Source: Sthenelais limicola (lineage: Eukaryota > Annelida > Polychaeta > Phyllodocida > Sigalionidae). From it: DNA of 64,000 nt. The translations under genes were made by a program, and so were the position numbers. The notes below the pieces were generated by a model that ran no database searches, was not told the DNA's origin, and worked only from the letters and a program-made list of their open reading frames with translations. The stretch spans positions 13,751,871 to 13,815,870 of the forward strand of contig OW804096.1 in assembly GCA_942159475.1 (NCBI GenBank), read 5' to 3'. Of the stretch, positions 54,020 through 64,000 are shown piece after piece; position 1 is the first letter of the stretch, and each line of letters begins with the position of its first letter.

Positions 54020-55727
54020 CTGTGTCTCATCCTCCATCTTCTCTACCTCATCTTCTATCTTGACCTCTCTCTTGACCACTCTACCTCATCTTCTATCTTG
54101 ACCTCTCTCTTGACCTCTCTACCTCATCTTCTATCTTGACCTCTCTCTTGACCTCTCTACGTCATCTTCTATCTTGACCTCTCTCTTGACCTCTCTACCT
54201 CATCTTCTATCTTGACCTCTCTCTTGACCTCTCTACCTCATCTTCTATCTTGACCTCTCCACCTCATCTTCTATCTTGACCTCATCTTCTATCTTGACCA
54301 CTCTACCCCATCTTCTATCTTGACCTCTCCACCTCATCTTCTATCTTGACCTCTCTACCTCATCTTCTATCTTGACCTCTCTACCTCATCTTCTATCTTG
54401 ACCACTCTACCTCATCTTCTATCTTGACCTCTCTACCTCATCTTCTATCTTGACCTCTCTACCTCATCTTCTATCTACCCCATCTTCTATCTTGACCACT
54501 CTACCTCATCTTCTAGCTTGACCTCATCTTCTATCTTGACCTCTCTACCCCATCTTCTATCTTGACCACTCTACCTCATCTTCTATCTTGACCACTCTAC
54601 CTCATCTTCTATCTTGACCTCTCTACCTCATCTTCTATCTTGACCTCTCTACCTCATCTTCTATCTTGACCTCTACCTCATCTTCTATCTTGACCTCTCT
54701 ACCTCATCTTCTATCTTGACCTCTACCTCATCTTCTATCTTGACCTCTCTACCTCATCTTCTATCTTGACCTCTCTACCTCATCTTCTATCTTGACCTCT
54801 CTACCTCATCTTCTATCTTGACCACTCTACCTCATCTTCTATCTTGACCTCTCTACCTCATCTTCTATCTTGACCACTCTACCCCATCTTCTATCTTGAC
54901 CACTCTACCTCATCTTCTATCTTGACCTCTACCTCATCTTCTATCTTGACCTCTACCTCATCTTCTATCTTGACCTCTCTACCCCATCTTCTATCTTGAC
55001 CTCTACCTCATCTTCTATCTTGACCTCTACCTCATCTTCTATCTTGACCCCTCTACCTCATCCTCTATCTTGACCTCTACCTCATCTTCTATCTTGACCT
55101 CTCTCTTGACCTCTCTACCTCATCTTCTATCTTGACCTCTCTCTTGACCACTCTACCTCATCTTCTATCTTGACCACTCTACCTCATCTTCTATCTTGAC
55201 CTCTCTACCTCATCTTCTATCTTGACCACTCTACCCCATCTTCTATCTTGACCTCTCTACCTCATCTTCTATCTTGACCTCTCTATAGTTGGTAACATGA
55301 TACCCGTACTGCGGGGACATTTCTTTGATGGGGATGGGTGGAAGACGGAATTCCATTAAACCTCTCGAAATCTGTCACCTCCTCATGAAAACAACAGCTG
55401 GGATAGGATAGAGGAACTCAGATTTGGGGGACAGCTCCCCTTGTCTTATCATCATGAATGACATTACAGGCCTGATGGCGACCATCCAGAACACTGTAAT
55501 GGCTATAATGGCGGTCATGTATAACAGTATGTATCAGGATGGCGGGCCTCATTACCTAAAGGAGTGGTCCTAGCTGGTCCTCCCTCCCCTCACCTCCACC
55601 CGTGTCCAGTTAAGAACTATACCCCATCTTCTATCTTGACCACTCTACCTCATCTTCTATCTTGACCTCTCTCTTGACCTCTCTACCTCATCTTCTATCT
55701 TGACCTCTCTACCTCATCTTCTATCTG
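54020..55727. repeat. 26-bp VNTR, interrupted
   Basis: About 45 to 50 units of CTACCTCATCTTCTATCTTG plus ACCTCT, with variants lacking CTCT or reading ACCACT. The array is split by a 334-bp unrelated segment and resumes at 55622. Confidence 0.92.
55286..55619. mobile_element. TA-flanked insertion in the VNTR
   Basis: A 334-bp unique segment starting TAGTTGGTAAC and ending GTTAAGAACTA, a short imperfect inverted repeat. It is flanked by TA on each side, and removing it with one TA restores the 26-bp array. It is not coding. A TA duplication fits the Tc1/mariner type. Confidence 0.55.
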
Positions 55728-55937
55728 CTTCATCCTTTACCTTCCCCTTTATCTTGTCTTCTCTGTCCCATTCTTCCAAATAATGAAATCACTGAAAGCA
55801 AGCTTTGTTGCACTAGCTGTTACTGCAGCTATAAGGGAGACACTTATTCAACTTGTTCAAGATGGTGGGTTAGTAATGGGAACAGGAAGGCAGGGCCTCT
55901 AGGTGGGTTTGTCTACCACTGAGTCTACTCTATATAA

Positions 55938-56172
55938 GGGTCAGATCTTCAGAAAATGTACAATTCGCCTTCACCAATCCTCTCAAATTACCCAATTTCC
56001 AGACGAAAATAACGTTCAAAATTCAGTTCAACATAACTAAACAGATTGCTAGAATCAATGCAATGCAAAATATACGCGAATTTACCTACTTTTGACCAAA
56101 TTTCAGCCTAATTTAGTAGAACTTAACAAATGTGTAGAGCTGCCAATTGTACATTTTCTGAAAATCTGACCC
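55938..56172 (-). repeat. MITE-A copy
   Basis: Reverse copy with both ends. Confidence 0.75.
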
Positions 56173-56238
56173 ATATATGCACCTGAAAAGGATGTTTTTA
56201 CAAACATCACTCCTTGTGTATTTTCCCCTAATCATCAG

Positions 56239-56306
56239 ATCCAAACCGGAGAAGGATCCACTTGAGAAGGATCCACTTTTCCACTTTAAGATAAGTTTGT
56301 TCTTCT
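56239..56306 (+). CDS. Weak candidate exon
   Basis: 68 bp after TTTTCCCCTAATCATCAG and before GTAAGTAG. One frame is open (SKPEKDPLEKDPLFHFK...), but its phase does not follow from 51715-51789. The fitting frame hits a stop near the end, so it would be a terminal exon. An internal 15-bp duplication weakens the case. Confidence 0.18.
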
Positions 56307-56404
56307 GTAAGTAGAGACAAAGGCTGAATTAATCAATATTCCATATTCTGTTGCTATTATATTTTTATACCTTCTCTATCTCTATTTCCTGGGTAAGATC
56401 ATAA

Positions 56405-57392
56405 ACTGCCTCCCTCTCAGCTCTCCCGCCCTTGATATAACCATATTAAATGTGTTGATGAGGGCGTAAAGCAACCAATCTCACTCACTCACTCCCTCTC
56501 AGCTCTCCCGCCCTTGATATAACCATATTAAATGTGTTGATGAGGGCGTAAAGCAACCAATCTCACTCACTCACTCCCTCTCAGCTCTCCCGCCCTTGAT
56601 ATAACCATATTAAATGTGTTGATCAGGGCGTAAAGCAACCAATCTCACTCACTCACTCCCTCTCAGCTCTCCCGCCCTTGATATAACCATATTAAATGTG
56701 TTGATGAGGGCGTAAAGCAACCAATCTCACTCACTCCCTCCCTCTCAGCTCTCCCGCCCTTGATATAACCATATTAAATGTGTTGATGAGGGCGTAAAGC
56801 AACCAATCTCACTCACTCCCTCCCTCTCAGCTCTCCCGCCCTTGATATAACCATATTAAATGTGTTGATGAGGGCGTAAAGCAACCAATGTCACTCACTC
56901 ACTCCCTCTCAGCTCTCCCGCCCTTGATATAACCATATTAAATGTGTTGATGAGGGCGTAAAGCAACCAATCTCACTCACTCACTCCCTCTCAGCTCTCC
57001 CGCCCTTGATATAACCATATTAAATGTGTTGATGAGTGCGTAAAGCAACCAATCTCACTCACTCACTCCCTCTCAGCTCTCCCGCCCTTGATATAACCAT
57101 ATTAAATGTGTTGATAAGGGCGTAAAGCAACCAATCTCACTCACTCACTCCCTCTCAGCTCTCCCGCCCTTGATATAACCATATTAAATGTGTTGATAAG
57201 GGCGTAAAGCAACCAATCTCACTCACTCCCTCTCAGCTCTCCCGCCCTTGATATAACCATATTAAATGTGTTGATGAGGGCGTAAAGCAACCAATCTCAC
57301 TCACTCACTCCCTCTCAGCTCTCCCGCCCTTGATATAACCATATTAAATGTGTTGATGAGGGCGTAAAGCAACCAATCTCACTCACTCACTA
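56405..57392. repeat. 82-bp satellite, 12 copies
   Basis: Twelve near-identical units with CCCGCCCTTGATATAACC, TTAAATGTGTTGATGAGG and GCGTAAAGCAACCAATCTC followed by (CTCA)n. Units differ at single positions (GATGAGGG, GATCAGGG, GATAAGGG, GATGAGTG) and in the number of CTCA. The unit end resembles the tails of molluscan SINEs, which I recall but cannot check. Confidence 0.93.
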
Positions 57393-57618
57393 TATTTTTA
57401 TCTAAGAATTTGAAGTAGAATCGGCAGAGAAAACAGCTGCTGCTGGTGAGCGATAATAAATGAAGCCACCGCAAGATCGAAAGGATTTCCGCGGGTGTCC
57501 TAATTAAAAATGTAGGCTTTATGAAGTCCTTAATCAAATACAACCTGACAAAATCTTTCAAAATTATGACTTTTAGATAGTTTTGAAAAGAAAGAAAATC
57601 TTGTTTTTTTTACCCACT

Positions 57619-57814
57619 CTAGGCCCAAACCGTCAGATCAGATAGGAATTGTATGTCAGCCTACTTCGCTAATCGGTTTCCTGGCCAAGAACTCGGCGTT
57701 TTAATGGGATTATAATGACATGTTGTGGTCTTAATGGAATTATAATGGCACTTTGCGGTTTGAGGCGAGAAGCTTTCCCTCCGTTTGAAGGGGCTCTCTC
57801 AACTTTGGGCCTAG
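57619..57814 (+). repeat. MITE-D copy
   Basis: Complete copy, CTAGGCCCAAACC to TTTGGGCCTAG; the best-preserved left end of the family. Confidence 0.7.
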
Positions 57815-57867
57815 ACTATACCGATGTTAGCTGAGAATGCAGCTTTAATTCACTATGTACACTATAA

Positions 57868-58102
57868 GGGTTAGATTTTCAGAAAATGTACAATTCACCT
57901 TCACCAATTCTCTCAAATAACCCAAATTTCAGACGAAAATAAAGTTCAAAATACAGTTCAACCTAGCCAAACAGATTGCTAGAGTCAATGCAATGCCGAA
58001 TATACTCGAATTTACCTAGTATTGGCCAAATTGCAGCTTGATTTTGCAAAATTTACTGAATGTGTACAGCTGCCAATTGTACATTTTCTGACAATCTGAC
58101 CC
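57868..58102 (-). repeat. MITE-A copy
   Basis: Reverse copy with both ends (GGGTTAGATTTTCAG and GACAATCTGACC). Confidence 0.75.
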
Positions 58103-58489
58103 ATAAACATGATCTAACCCAGCATTGGACCAAGAAGGGGTTCCTCCTATAATAACCCCATTGTCTTAGTTCAAGGAAAGATCTGTTATCTCCATAGCAG
58201 GGTGCAGGAGTGTTTGTTTTAGACCACTGTTTATTCCAAGGCGCCATCTTGCAATCTCTTTTCTGCACCCTGTACTTACGATAGGCTGCCAATTACCTTA
58301 GTTTTTCATCCGCCTGCTGATAATCCTTTCCTCTGTAATCGGAAAATCCTGCTTTCAATGGGTTTAATTGAAGGAGGTTTGTGCGTGTGGCGGGGTGCTT
58401 AATGGTTTCTATCCGATCACGCAGATGTCGATTCATGGGATCCGTCTCTTAAAGCCCTATTCCCGACTGAATTTCTTTCTCTATACAGT
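58103..58489. other. Non-coding spacer
   Basis: Ordinary DNA with no gene or repeat recognised. Confidence 0.4.
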
Positions 58490-58679
58490 ATAGGTCCAAG
58501 GTTGAAAGAGTCCCTTCAAACGAAGGCAAAGCCTCTCGCCTCAAACTGCAAAGAGCCATTATAATTCCATTAAGACCCGAAAATGTCATTATATTCCCAT
58601 TAAAACGCCGAGTTCTAGGACAAGAAACTGATTAGCGAGGTAGGCTAGGTTCTTATCTGATCTGAGGGTTTGGCCCTAG
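58490..58679 (-). repeat. MITE-D copy
   Basis: Reverse copy from TAGGTCCAAGG to GTTTGGCCCTAG. Confidence 0.65.
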
Positions 58680-58713
58680 AGTGTATACATTTTTTTTAGA
58701 TTTTATTTACAGT

Positions 58714-58770
58714 CTAGGCCCAAAGTTGAGAAAGTCCCTTCAAACAAAGGGAAAGCCTCTCGCCTCAAAC
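58714..58770 (-). repeat. MITE-D right-end fragment
   Basis: Reverse fragment starting CTAGGCCCAAAGTTGAG and lost after CTCAAACCATTATAA. Confidence 0.6.
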
Positions 58771-59805
58771 CATTATAAGTGTTGTATAACTGGACTGGAC
58801 ATGGAATGAATATTTAAATCCATTTAATGAAAATAGTTAAGTTAGAAAAACAGTTTTTTAGGGAAAAAAAGAAATTATTTCTATGTTGATGAGTTGGCAA
58901 ATTTATTATGCCTCTTTCTCCCTCGTGTCCTCTGTCTCGTTCTATCAATATTTTATTTTGACAAATTGACAATTGAGTCAAATTGTACTTTCTATTTATT
59001 TTGTCCTGGGAAAACGGTCTCATTCCCGTTGTTTCCTGCCTAGGAATCAATTTAAGCCTGAAAATCCCCCAAATAATGACAATATTTCAAAACGCTGTAG
59101 GATGATATTTTAGCTTTATCATTTTTCTGAAATAGCTCCTTCTTAAGCGGATCATATAGTATCTTTGAGAGGATTACTACAAAATATCTATCAACTCGGT
59201 CATAAAGAATGGGGCAAATTATATAAAGATAAACCCACTGTTATTGCTATAAATGGGACTTGATACTTTTTTATTCGCAGTCGGAATTTTAGTGGCCTAG
59301 ACATTTTCACCTACCAACTCAATTATACTTAAAATCCTCGAAACTAGTTCAAATAAAGTAGACAGGTTTTTTTGTTCTAATTTCTTTACTCGGGAAGTTA
59401 ACAAAATTACAGCATTCTCATCCGGAGGTGATTTTTCGTAGTGGGAGAGGTTTTTACGCAGTTGGAAATTCCCAAATGACCTATTTGATTGTTTTAAAGG
59501 TCTTGGAAACAGAACATATGGGGAAAAATAAATATTTATGTTACTAAAATTGGCGCGAATTGAGGAGAAAGTGAAATGCACCAGTTTCTATCGTGGATTG
59601 GTTTCCTCTCCATTCCACATCTGATGACGAATTGTGGGCCATTTTTTTATTATTTTTTCTTCTTTTCTCGTTCTGTTTATTTGTTTTGGAAGTCCCATTT
59701 CCAAGTCATGAACCCACGTACGTTCAACAGCACGATTCCATACCATGGGTCCCTCACTAGCCGCACTATAGCTGTCTGTGTGTCCCTCCATGTGTGTGTG
59801 TGTTT
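58771..59805. other. AT-rich non-coding DNA
   Basis: About 1 kb with no recognised gene or repeat. Confidence 0.45.
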
Positions 59806-59927
59806 CTCTCTCACCCTCTCTCTCTGTCTCTCTCTCTCTCCTCCCTCCCCCCTCTCTCCTCTCTGCCTCTCTCTCTCCTCCCTCCCTCCCCCCTCTCTCT
59901 CCTCTCTGCCTCTCTCTCCCTCTACCA
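59806..59927. repeat. CT-rich tract
   Basis: CT repeat with CCTCCC variants. Confidence 0.9.
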
Positions 59928-60120
59928 GAATTACGCTTTATTTGATACCAAAACTGTCTTTATCCCATTTTTTTCGGGTGTGTGTGTCCACAAAAATATT
60001 TTTTTTAAAAAATCAAATGCACATGAAACGTTTCCTCCAAAGCGGATTTTGGATAGATATTCTACTCGAAATTCCGCTTCATTTGACACCAGAACTGTCT
60101 TTATACCATTTTTGTCAGAG
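59928..60120. repeat. Pair of ~50-bp diverged direct repeats
   Basis: A segment at about 59929-59980 (GATACCAAAACTGTCTTTAT) recurs at about 60072-60120 (GACACCAGAACTGTCTTTAT), separated by 90 bp. Origin unknown. Confidence 0.6.
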
Positions 60121-60147
60121 TAAAAATGTTCAGGGACTGGACAATTA

Positions 60148-60920
60148 GCACTGTGTCCGTCTCTCTCTGTCTCTCTCCGTGTATTCTCTGTATGTCTGTC
60201 TCTCTCTCTAGCTCTCGCCCTTTTCTCTCTGGCTCTGTCTCTCCCTCTTTCTGTCTCTCGGTGTCTGTCTCTCTCCATACCTATCCGTCTATCTTTCTAT
60301 CGCTCTGTGTCTAGCTCTCTCGCTCTCTGACTCTCTCTCCCCATTGCTCTATCTCTCTCTGTCGCTCTCTCTCTGTCTATATAATTTATCCCCTCTCTCT
60401 GTCAATCTCTGCGTCTCCCCCTCTCCCCCTTTCTCTTCCTCTCTCTGTCTGTCACTCTGAGTCTCCCTCTCTCTCCCCCTCTCTCTCTGTCGCTTTCTCT
60501 GAGTCTCTCCCCCCTCTCTCTCTCTCCCTCTCTCTCTCTGTCACACTCTCTCTGACTCTCCCTCTCTCTCTCCCTCTCTCTCTTTCCCTATCTCTCTGTC
60601 ACACTCTCTCTGAATCTCCCTCTCTTTCTTTCTCCCTCTCTCTCCCTCTCCCTCCCTCTCTCCCTCTCTCCCTCTCTCTCCCCCTCCCTCTCTCTCTCTC
60701 CCTCTCTCTCTTTCCCTATCTCTCTGTCACACTCTCTCTGAATCTCCCTCTCTTTCTTTCTCCCTCTCTCTCCCTCTCCCTCCCTCTCTCCCTCTCTCCC
60801 TCTCTCTCCCCCTCCCTCTCTCTCTCCCTCCCTCTCTCTCTCCCTCTCTCTCCCCCTCCCTCTCTCTCTCTCCCTCTCTCTCTTTCCCTATCTCTCTGTC
60901 ACACTCTCTCTGACTCTCCC
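60148..60920. repeat. Long CT-rich tract with higher-order repeats
   Basis: About 770 bp of CT/CCCTCT/GTCT variants. A roughly 185-bp block (with TCTGTCACACTCTCTCTGA) recurs two to three times inside it, showing segmental duplication of the tract. Confidence 0.92.
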
Positions 60921-61192
60921 CCACACACACACTATTCATGCACTAAATTCTCCGCCAGAAGGCCTAAGAATACCAGATGTCCCTTTTGTTTGCACATACA
61001 ATCCTTCATACGTAAATGACGAGATATTCGTGGAAACCCAAAGGTTCGACATAGTTGCGCAACTGACTATAACAGTTGCCCATATATACTAATCAAAGTT
61101 AATTTTTATAACTTTTTCCTGAAACAAATTGGCCTGGGAAAGCATTTTTGCCCCCAAACCGACCCTGAGACTTAGGCCCAAAGTTCTACTAT

Positions 61193-61427
61193 GGGTGAAA
61201 TCGTCAGAAAATGTACAATTCACCTTCACCAATCCTATCAAATAACCTAAATTTAAGACAGAAATGACTTTTAGACTGCTGTTTAACATAATCAAACAGA
61301 TTGTTTGAATCAAGATAATATCAAATATACTCAGATATACCAAGCATTGGCCATTATTCAGTTTAATTTAGCAGACTTTACTAAATGTGTAGAGCTGCCA
61401 ATTGTACAATGTCTGAAGGTCTGACCC
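61193..61427 (-). repeat. MITE-A copy
   Basis: Reverse copy with the GGGTGAAATCGTCAG left end. Confidence 0.75.
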
Positions 61428-61698
61428 TGTTCCTCTAAGTACGTAAGTAGGAGTTCCCAGCTGTGTAGTGCATAATAATGTGTACTATATATATATAGGA
61501 TTTTTATTCTGAACAGACAATACATTACAATCAGAAAAGAACATACCATCTGCAAGTCAAGTGACATGCAGGTCTTCCAGGCAAATCTTACTACATACTA
61601 TAGTGACAAATTGTTACGTTGAAAATGCAGGGATGTCAACAGTTGACATACCGACCCCAGTTAGACTATTTGTAATTTAGTTACGGCCATGAGTTTAT

Positions 61699-61933
61699 GG
61701 GTAGGATTTCCAGAAAATGCACAATCTACAGTTCTACACATCTCTCAAATTCTGCTAAATTAGAATGAAGATTGATACATAGTAGGTATATCTGAGTATA
61801 TTCTGTATTGTATTCATTCAATAAATCTGTCTGGTTATGTTGAACTGTATTTTTAACCTGATTTTTGCCTTAAATTTGGGTTATTTGAGAGGATTGGTGA
61901 AGGTCAATTGCACATTTTCTGAAGACTTGACCC
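61699..61933 (+). repeat. MITE-A copy
   Basis: Forward copy, GGGTAGGATTTCCAG to GAAGACTTGACCC. Confidence 0.75.
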
Positions 61934-62652
61934 TTATATAGATGTCAGCCTCATGGTGTAATAGTTATCAAATGTATAGGTGCAAGCCTCATGACATAGC
62001 AAATGTTCATTAAAGTCCAATTAGACTAAATCAATAGTTTCCAAGTTATTTTAGATGTGTATGTGTATGCATGTAATAGTTTTATTTCCAAAGTATACAT
62101 CTACAATTTTTTAAAAAGTACGGATAAAGGGACAGAGAATGAGTCACATAATACACATTTCGTTCATAACTATCTGTGAGTACATACGTCTTCCTAGTCT
62201 CCCTAGGTGGTGATTTTCTCAAATTAAAACTTAACATAAACTTAACAATAATTCAACTTTCATACACAACGTATATTTAAGTCCAATATCTCGTATTCTT
62301 CACATATTCTTATCCCTACCTAATTAAAGTGGCTATGGACACTATTTGACTATATATCATTTAGAAATATGTTTGTAGTTTTCGATTATCTGCACAAGTA
62401 AGAACATTTGTGTGGAATACCAACTCTATATATTCCTTAGATTAATTGATATTTGTTAACGAAGAATGTGGCAGAGATTCCATTGAGGAATTCAAATCTG
62501 AGAGAGAAGTAACTTGACCATAAAGTGCTGCCCTCAGTGCATGGTGAAGTAGGAGCGAGGCAGGAGTTACATAGTGACATATCTACCCTGTCCCATCCAG
62601 CTGGTATCACTTAACTCTCATTAAGATAAGAGGCTTCTGGGACCTTCCCTAA
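61934..62652. other. AT-rich non-coding DNA
   Basis: No gene or repeat recognised. The 3 bp at 62650-62652 (TAA) are the target duplication of the next element. Confidence 0.45.
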
Positions 62653-63075
62653 TACCCCTTTCACACTACACAACCGAAGTGAAGCGTAGCGAATCGTTGC
62701 GAACTGGTTTCTATAATTCGCCCCATGCAGACTGCAGCAGAGAAGCGCTTCGTAGCGCTTTCAGTAAGTCGGTTCGATTCAGACTGCAGGGCAGGTCGCC
62801 GTAGTATTCTCCATACGTTTATAAGCAACACATCTGATCGATGACGTCAGAAACCACTTCACTTCACTTCGGTTCCATTCACACTACCAGAATTAGCACT
62901 GAGAAAGCGAAGCGAAGCGAAGCGAAGCGAAGCGGTTTACCCAATTCACCTATCTGAGGTGAATTACCCAATTCGCTTCTGAGTCGGTTTGGAAGTGAGT
63001 TCTACAAGTCGGTTCTATCACACTACACCTCCAAAGCGCTTCAAAGCGCTTTCTGGGTGTAGTGTGAAAGGGGTA
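62653..63075. mobile_element. Harbinger-like MITE
   Basis: 423 bp with perfect inverted ends: TACCCCTTTCACACTACAC at the left and its complement at the right. It is flanked by TAA on both sides (62650-62652 and 63076-63078); a TWA duplication is the PIF/Harbinger signature. The interior holds repeated AAGCG units (GAAGCGAAGCGAAGCG at about 62907-62935) and further short palindromes. No transposase is present. Confidence 0.82.
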
Positions 63076-63078
63076 TAA

Positions 63079-63488
63079 CTGTCTGGCAGTTGGGTAGGGT
63101 GACTCCAGCACCCTACGAAATTGGAGTTTTAAACTCTTAAATACACACAATATATGTAATTTCTACATTAATGCTCCCGGGTATACATTACAAATATACT
63201 AATCTAGAACATAGTTGAAATTCAGGCAAACTTTCCCCAAATCGGGAGCTCAGTGGCATGTGTCACTTTAATTCTGAAGCATGGAACTGTTTTACATGTT
63301 TCATCTATTGAGGTATAGCTTACTTCCATCCCTCCACACTCGGCTCTGTGATGCCTTTAAGAGTAAGTCACACTCATTCATCCTCGCCACTCACTCACTC
63401 ACTCACAAACACACAAAAACATTCATGTTTGACTTTTTCCATGTCCCCCACTTCCGTCGCATGTCATCGGCCGGCTGGCTGCATATAT
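63079..63488. other. Non-coding spacer with a possible splice donor
   Basis: A GTAAGT follows an open stretch at about 63319-63362, but the acceptor before it is poor. Otherwise nothing was seen. Confidence 0.35.
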
Positions 63489-63723
63489 GGGTCAGATTTT
63501 CAGAAAATGTACACTTCAACTTCGCCAATCTTCTCAAATAAGCCAAATTTCAGACGAAAATAAAGTTCAAAATATAGTTTGACCTAACCAAACAGATGGC
63601 TAGAATCGATGCAATGCCGAATATACTCGAATTTACCTAGTATTGGCTAGATTGCAGCCTAATTTAGCCTAATTTATTAAATGTGTACAGCTGCCAATTG
63701 TACATTTTTTGAAAATCTGGGCC
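63489..63723 (-). repeat. MITE-A copy
   Basis: Reverse copy with both ends; the right end is GAAAATCTGGGCC. Confidence 0.75.
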
Positions 63724-64000
63724 ACATGTCTCCCATTTGCTTCAACAAGTTCAAAACGTTCTGTTGTTCTTTCTTAGTCACCTCTATTTTTTGACAAAAG
63801 AAGAGATAGATTTTAAAGCTGTTTTCCCAGCTTAATCGATCAAAAATATCTTTTCCTCATTCATTCTGTGTTTGATTTATAGAGCTAAAGGTTTCTAAAA
63901 AGTGAACAAAAGTGGAAGTTCCACTTTTTATTATCTTTTGTTGGTACTTGACTTTGTTCTTTTTCTACCCTGCTCTGACGATTCTCAGGAAAGATAACCA
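63724..64000. other. Non-coding edge of window
   Basis: AT-rich with nothing recognised. Confidence 0.4.

Noticed and set aside
54020..55283. 26-bp repeats considered as CRISPR repeats
   Set aside because: Contiguous tandem array without spacers.
56405..57392. Regular repeats considered as a CRISPR array
   Set aside because: The units are head-to-tail with no unique spacers, and the DNA is clearly eukaryotic.
63313..63362. Possible exon before a GTAAGT
   Set aside because: The acceptor is weak and two alternative acceptors fit equally; the phase match alone is not enough.

Overview
This is eukaryotic, probably marine-invertebrate, genomic DNA. It is AT-rich, repeat-dense and almost free of host coding sequence, with spliced genes and GT-AG introns. 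A lophotrochozoan such as a mollusc or brachiopod is my best guess, from the repeat style and an 82-bp array whose unit ends like common molluscan SINE tails. I cannot name the species.

Layout. (1) 1-21636: intron-like host DNA filled with short inverted-repeat elements (here called MITE families A, B, C, D, E, G and H), GA/CT tracts, a 52-bp minisatellite (10508-11243) and one or two candidate host exons. (2) 21637-50488: a 28.9-kb nest of mobile elements. The outer layer is a minus-strand Ty3/Gypsy retrotransposon with gag, protease/pol and an env-like gene, between LTRs that differ by two substitutions and one 12-bp indel, with a 4-bp CTTA target duplication. A minus-strand L1-type LINE (30305-48146) sits in its protease region, with a duplication of up to 16 bp and a poly-A tail. 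A CACTA/EnSpm DNA transposon (31815-42981) sits in LINE ORF2, with perfect 37-bp terminal repeats and an ATA duplication. A small MITE (37858-37991) lies inside an intron of the CACTA transposase gene. (3) 50489-64000: host DNA again, with more MITEs, a 34-bp VNTR, a 26-bp VNTR split by a TA-flanked insertion, twelve copies of an 82-bp satellite, long CT tracts, a Harbinger-like MITE (62653-63075) and further candidate exons.

How the parts work. Gypsy: gag and pol are in different frames, joined by a canonical -1 slippery heptamer GGGAAAC six codons before the gag stop; env has a furin-type site and a following hydrophobic segment. CACTA: two divergent intron-containing genes, a TNP2-type transposase (exons 35856-35946, 36958-37091, 39228-41810) and a 300-residue second protein on the other strand (four exons, 32721-35397). 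All splice junctions keep frame, so the element may be recent and intact.

The most striking observation is that LINE ORF1 carries, after its coiled coil and RRM-like region, a C-terminal NADAR (YbiA-like, DUF1768) domain. This family acts on ADP-ribose-linked substrates, including ADP-ribosylated guanine. It suggests a retrotransposon with its own activity against ADP-ribosylation of nucleic acid.
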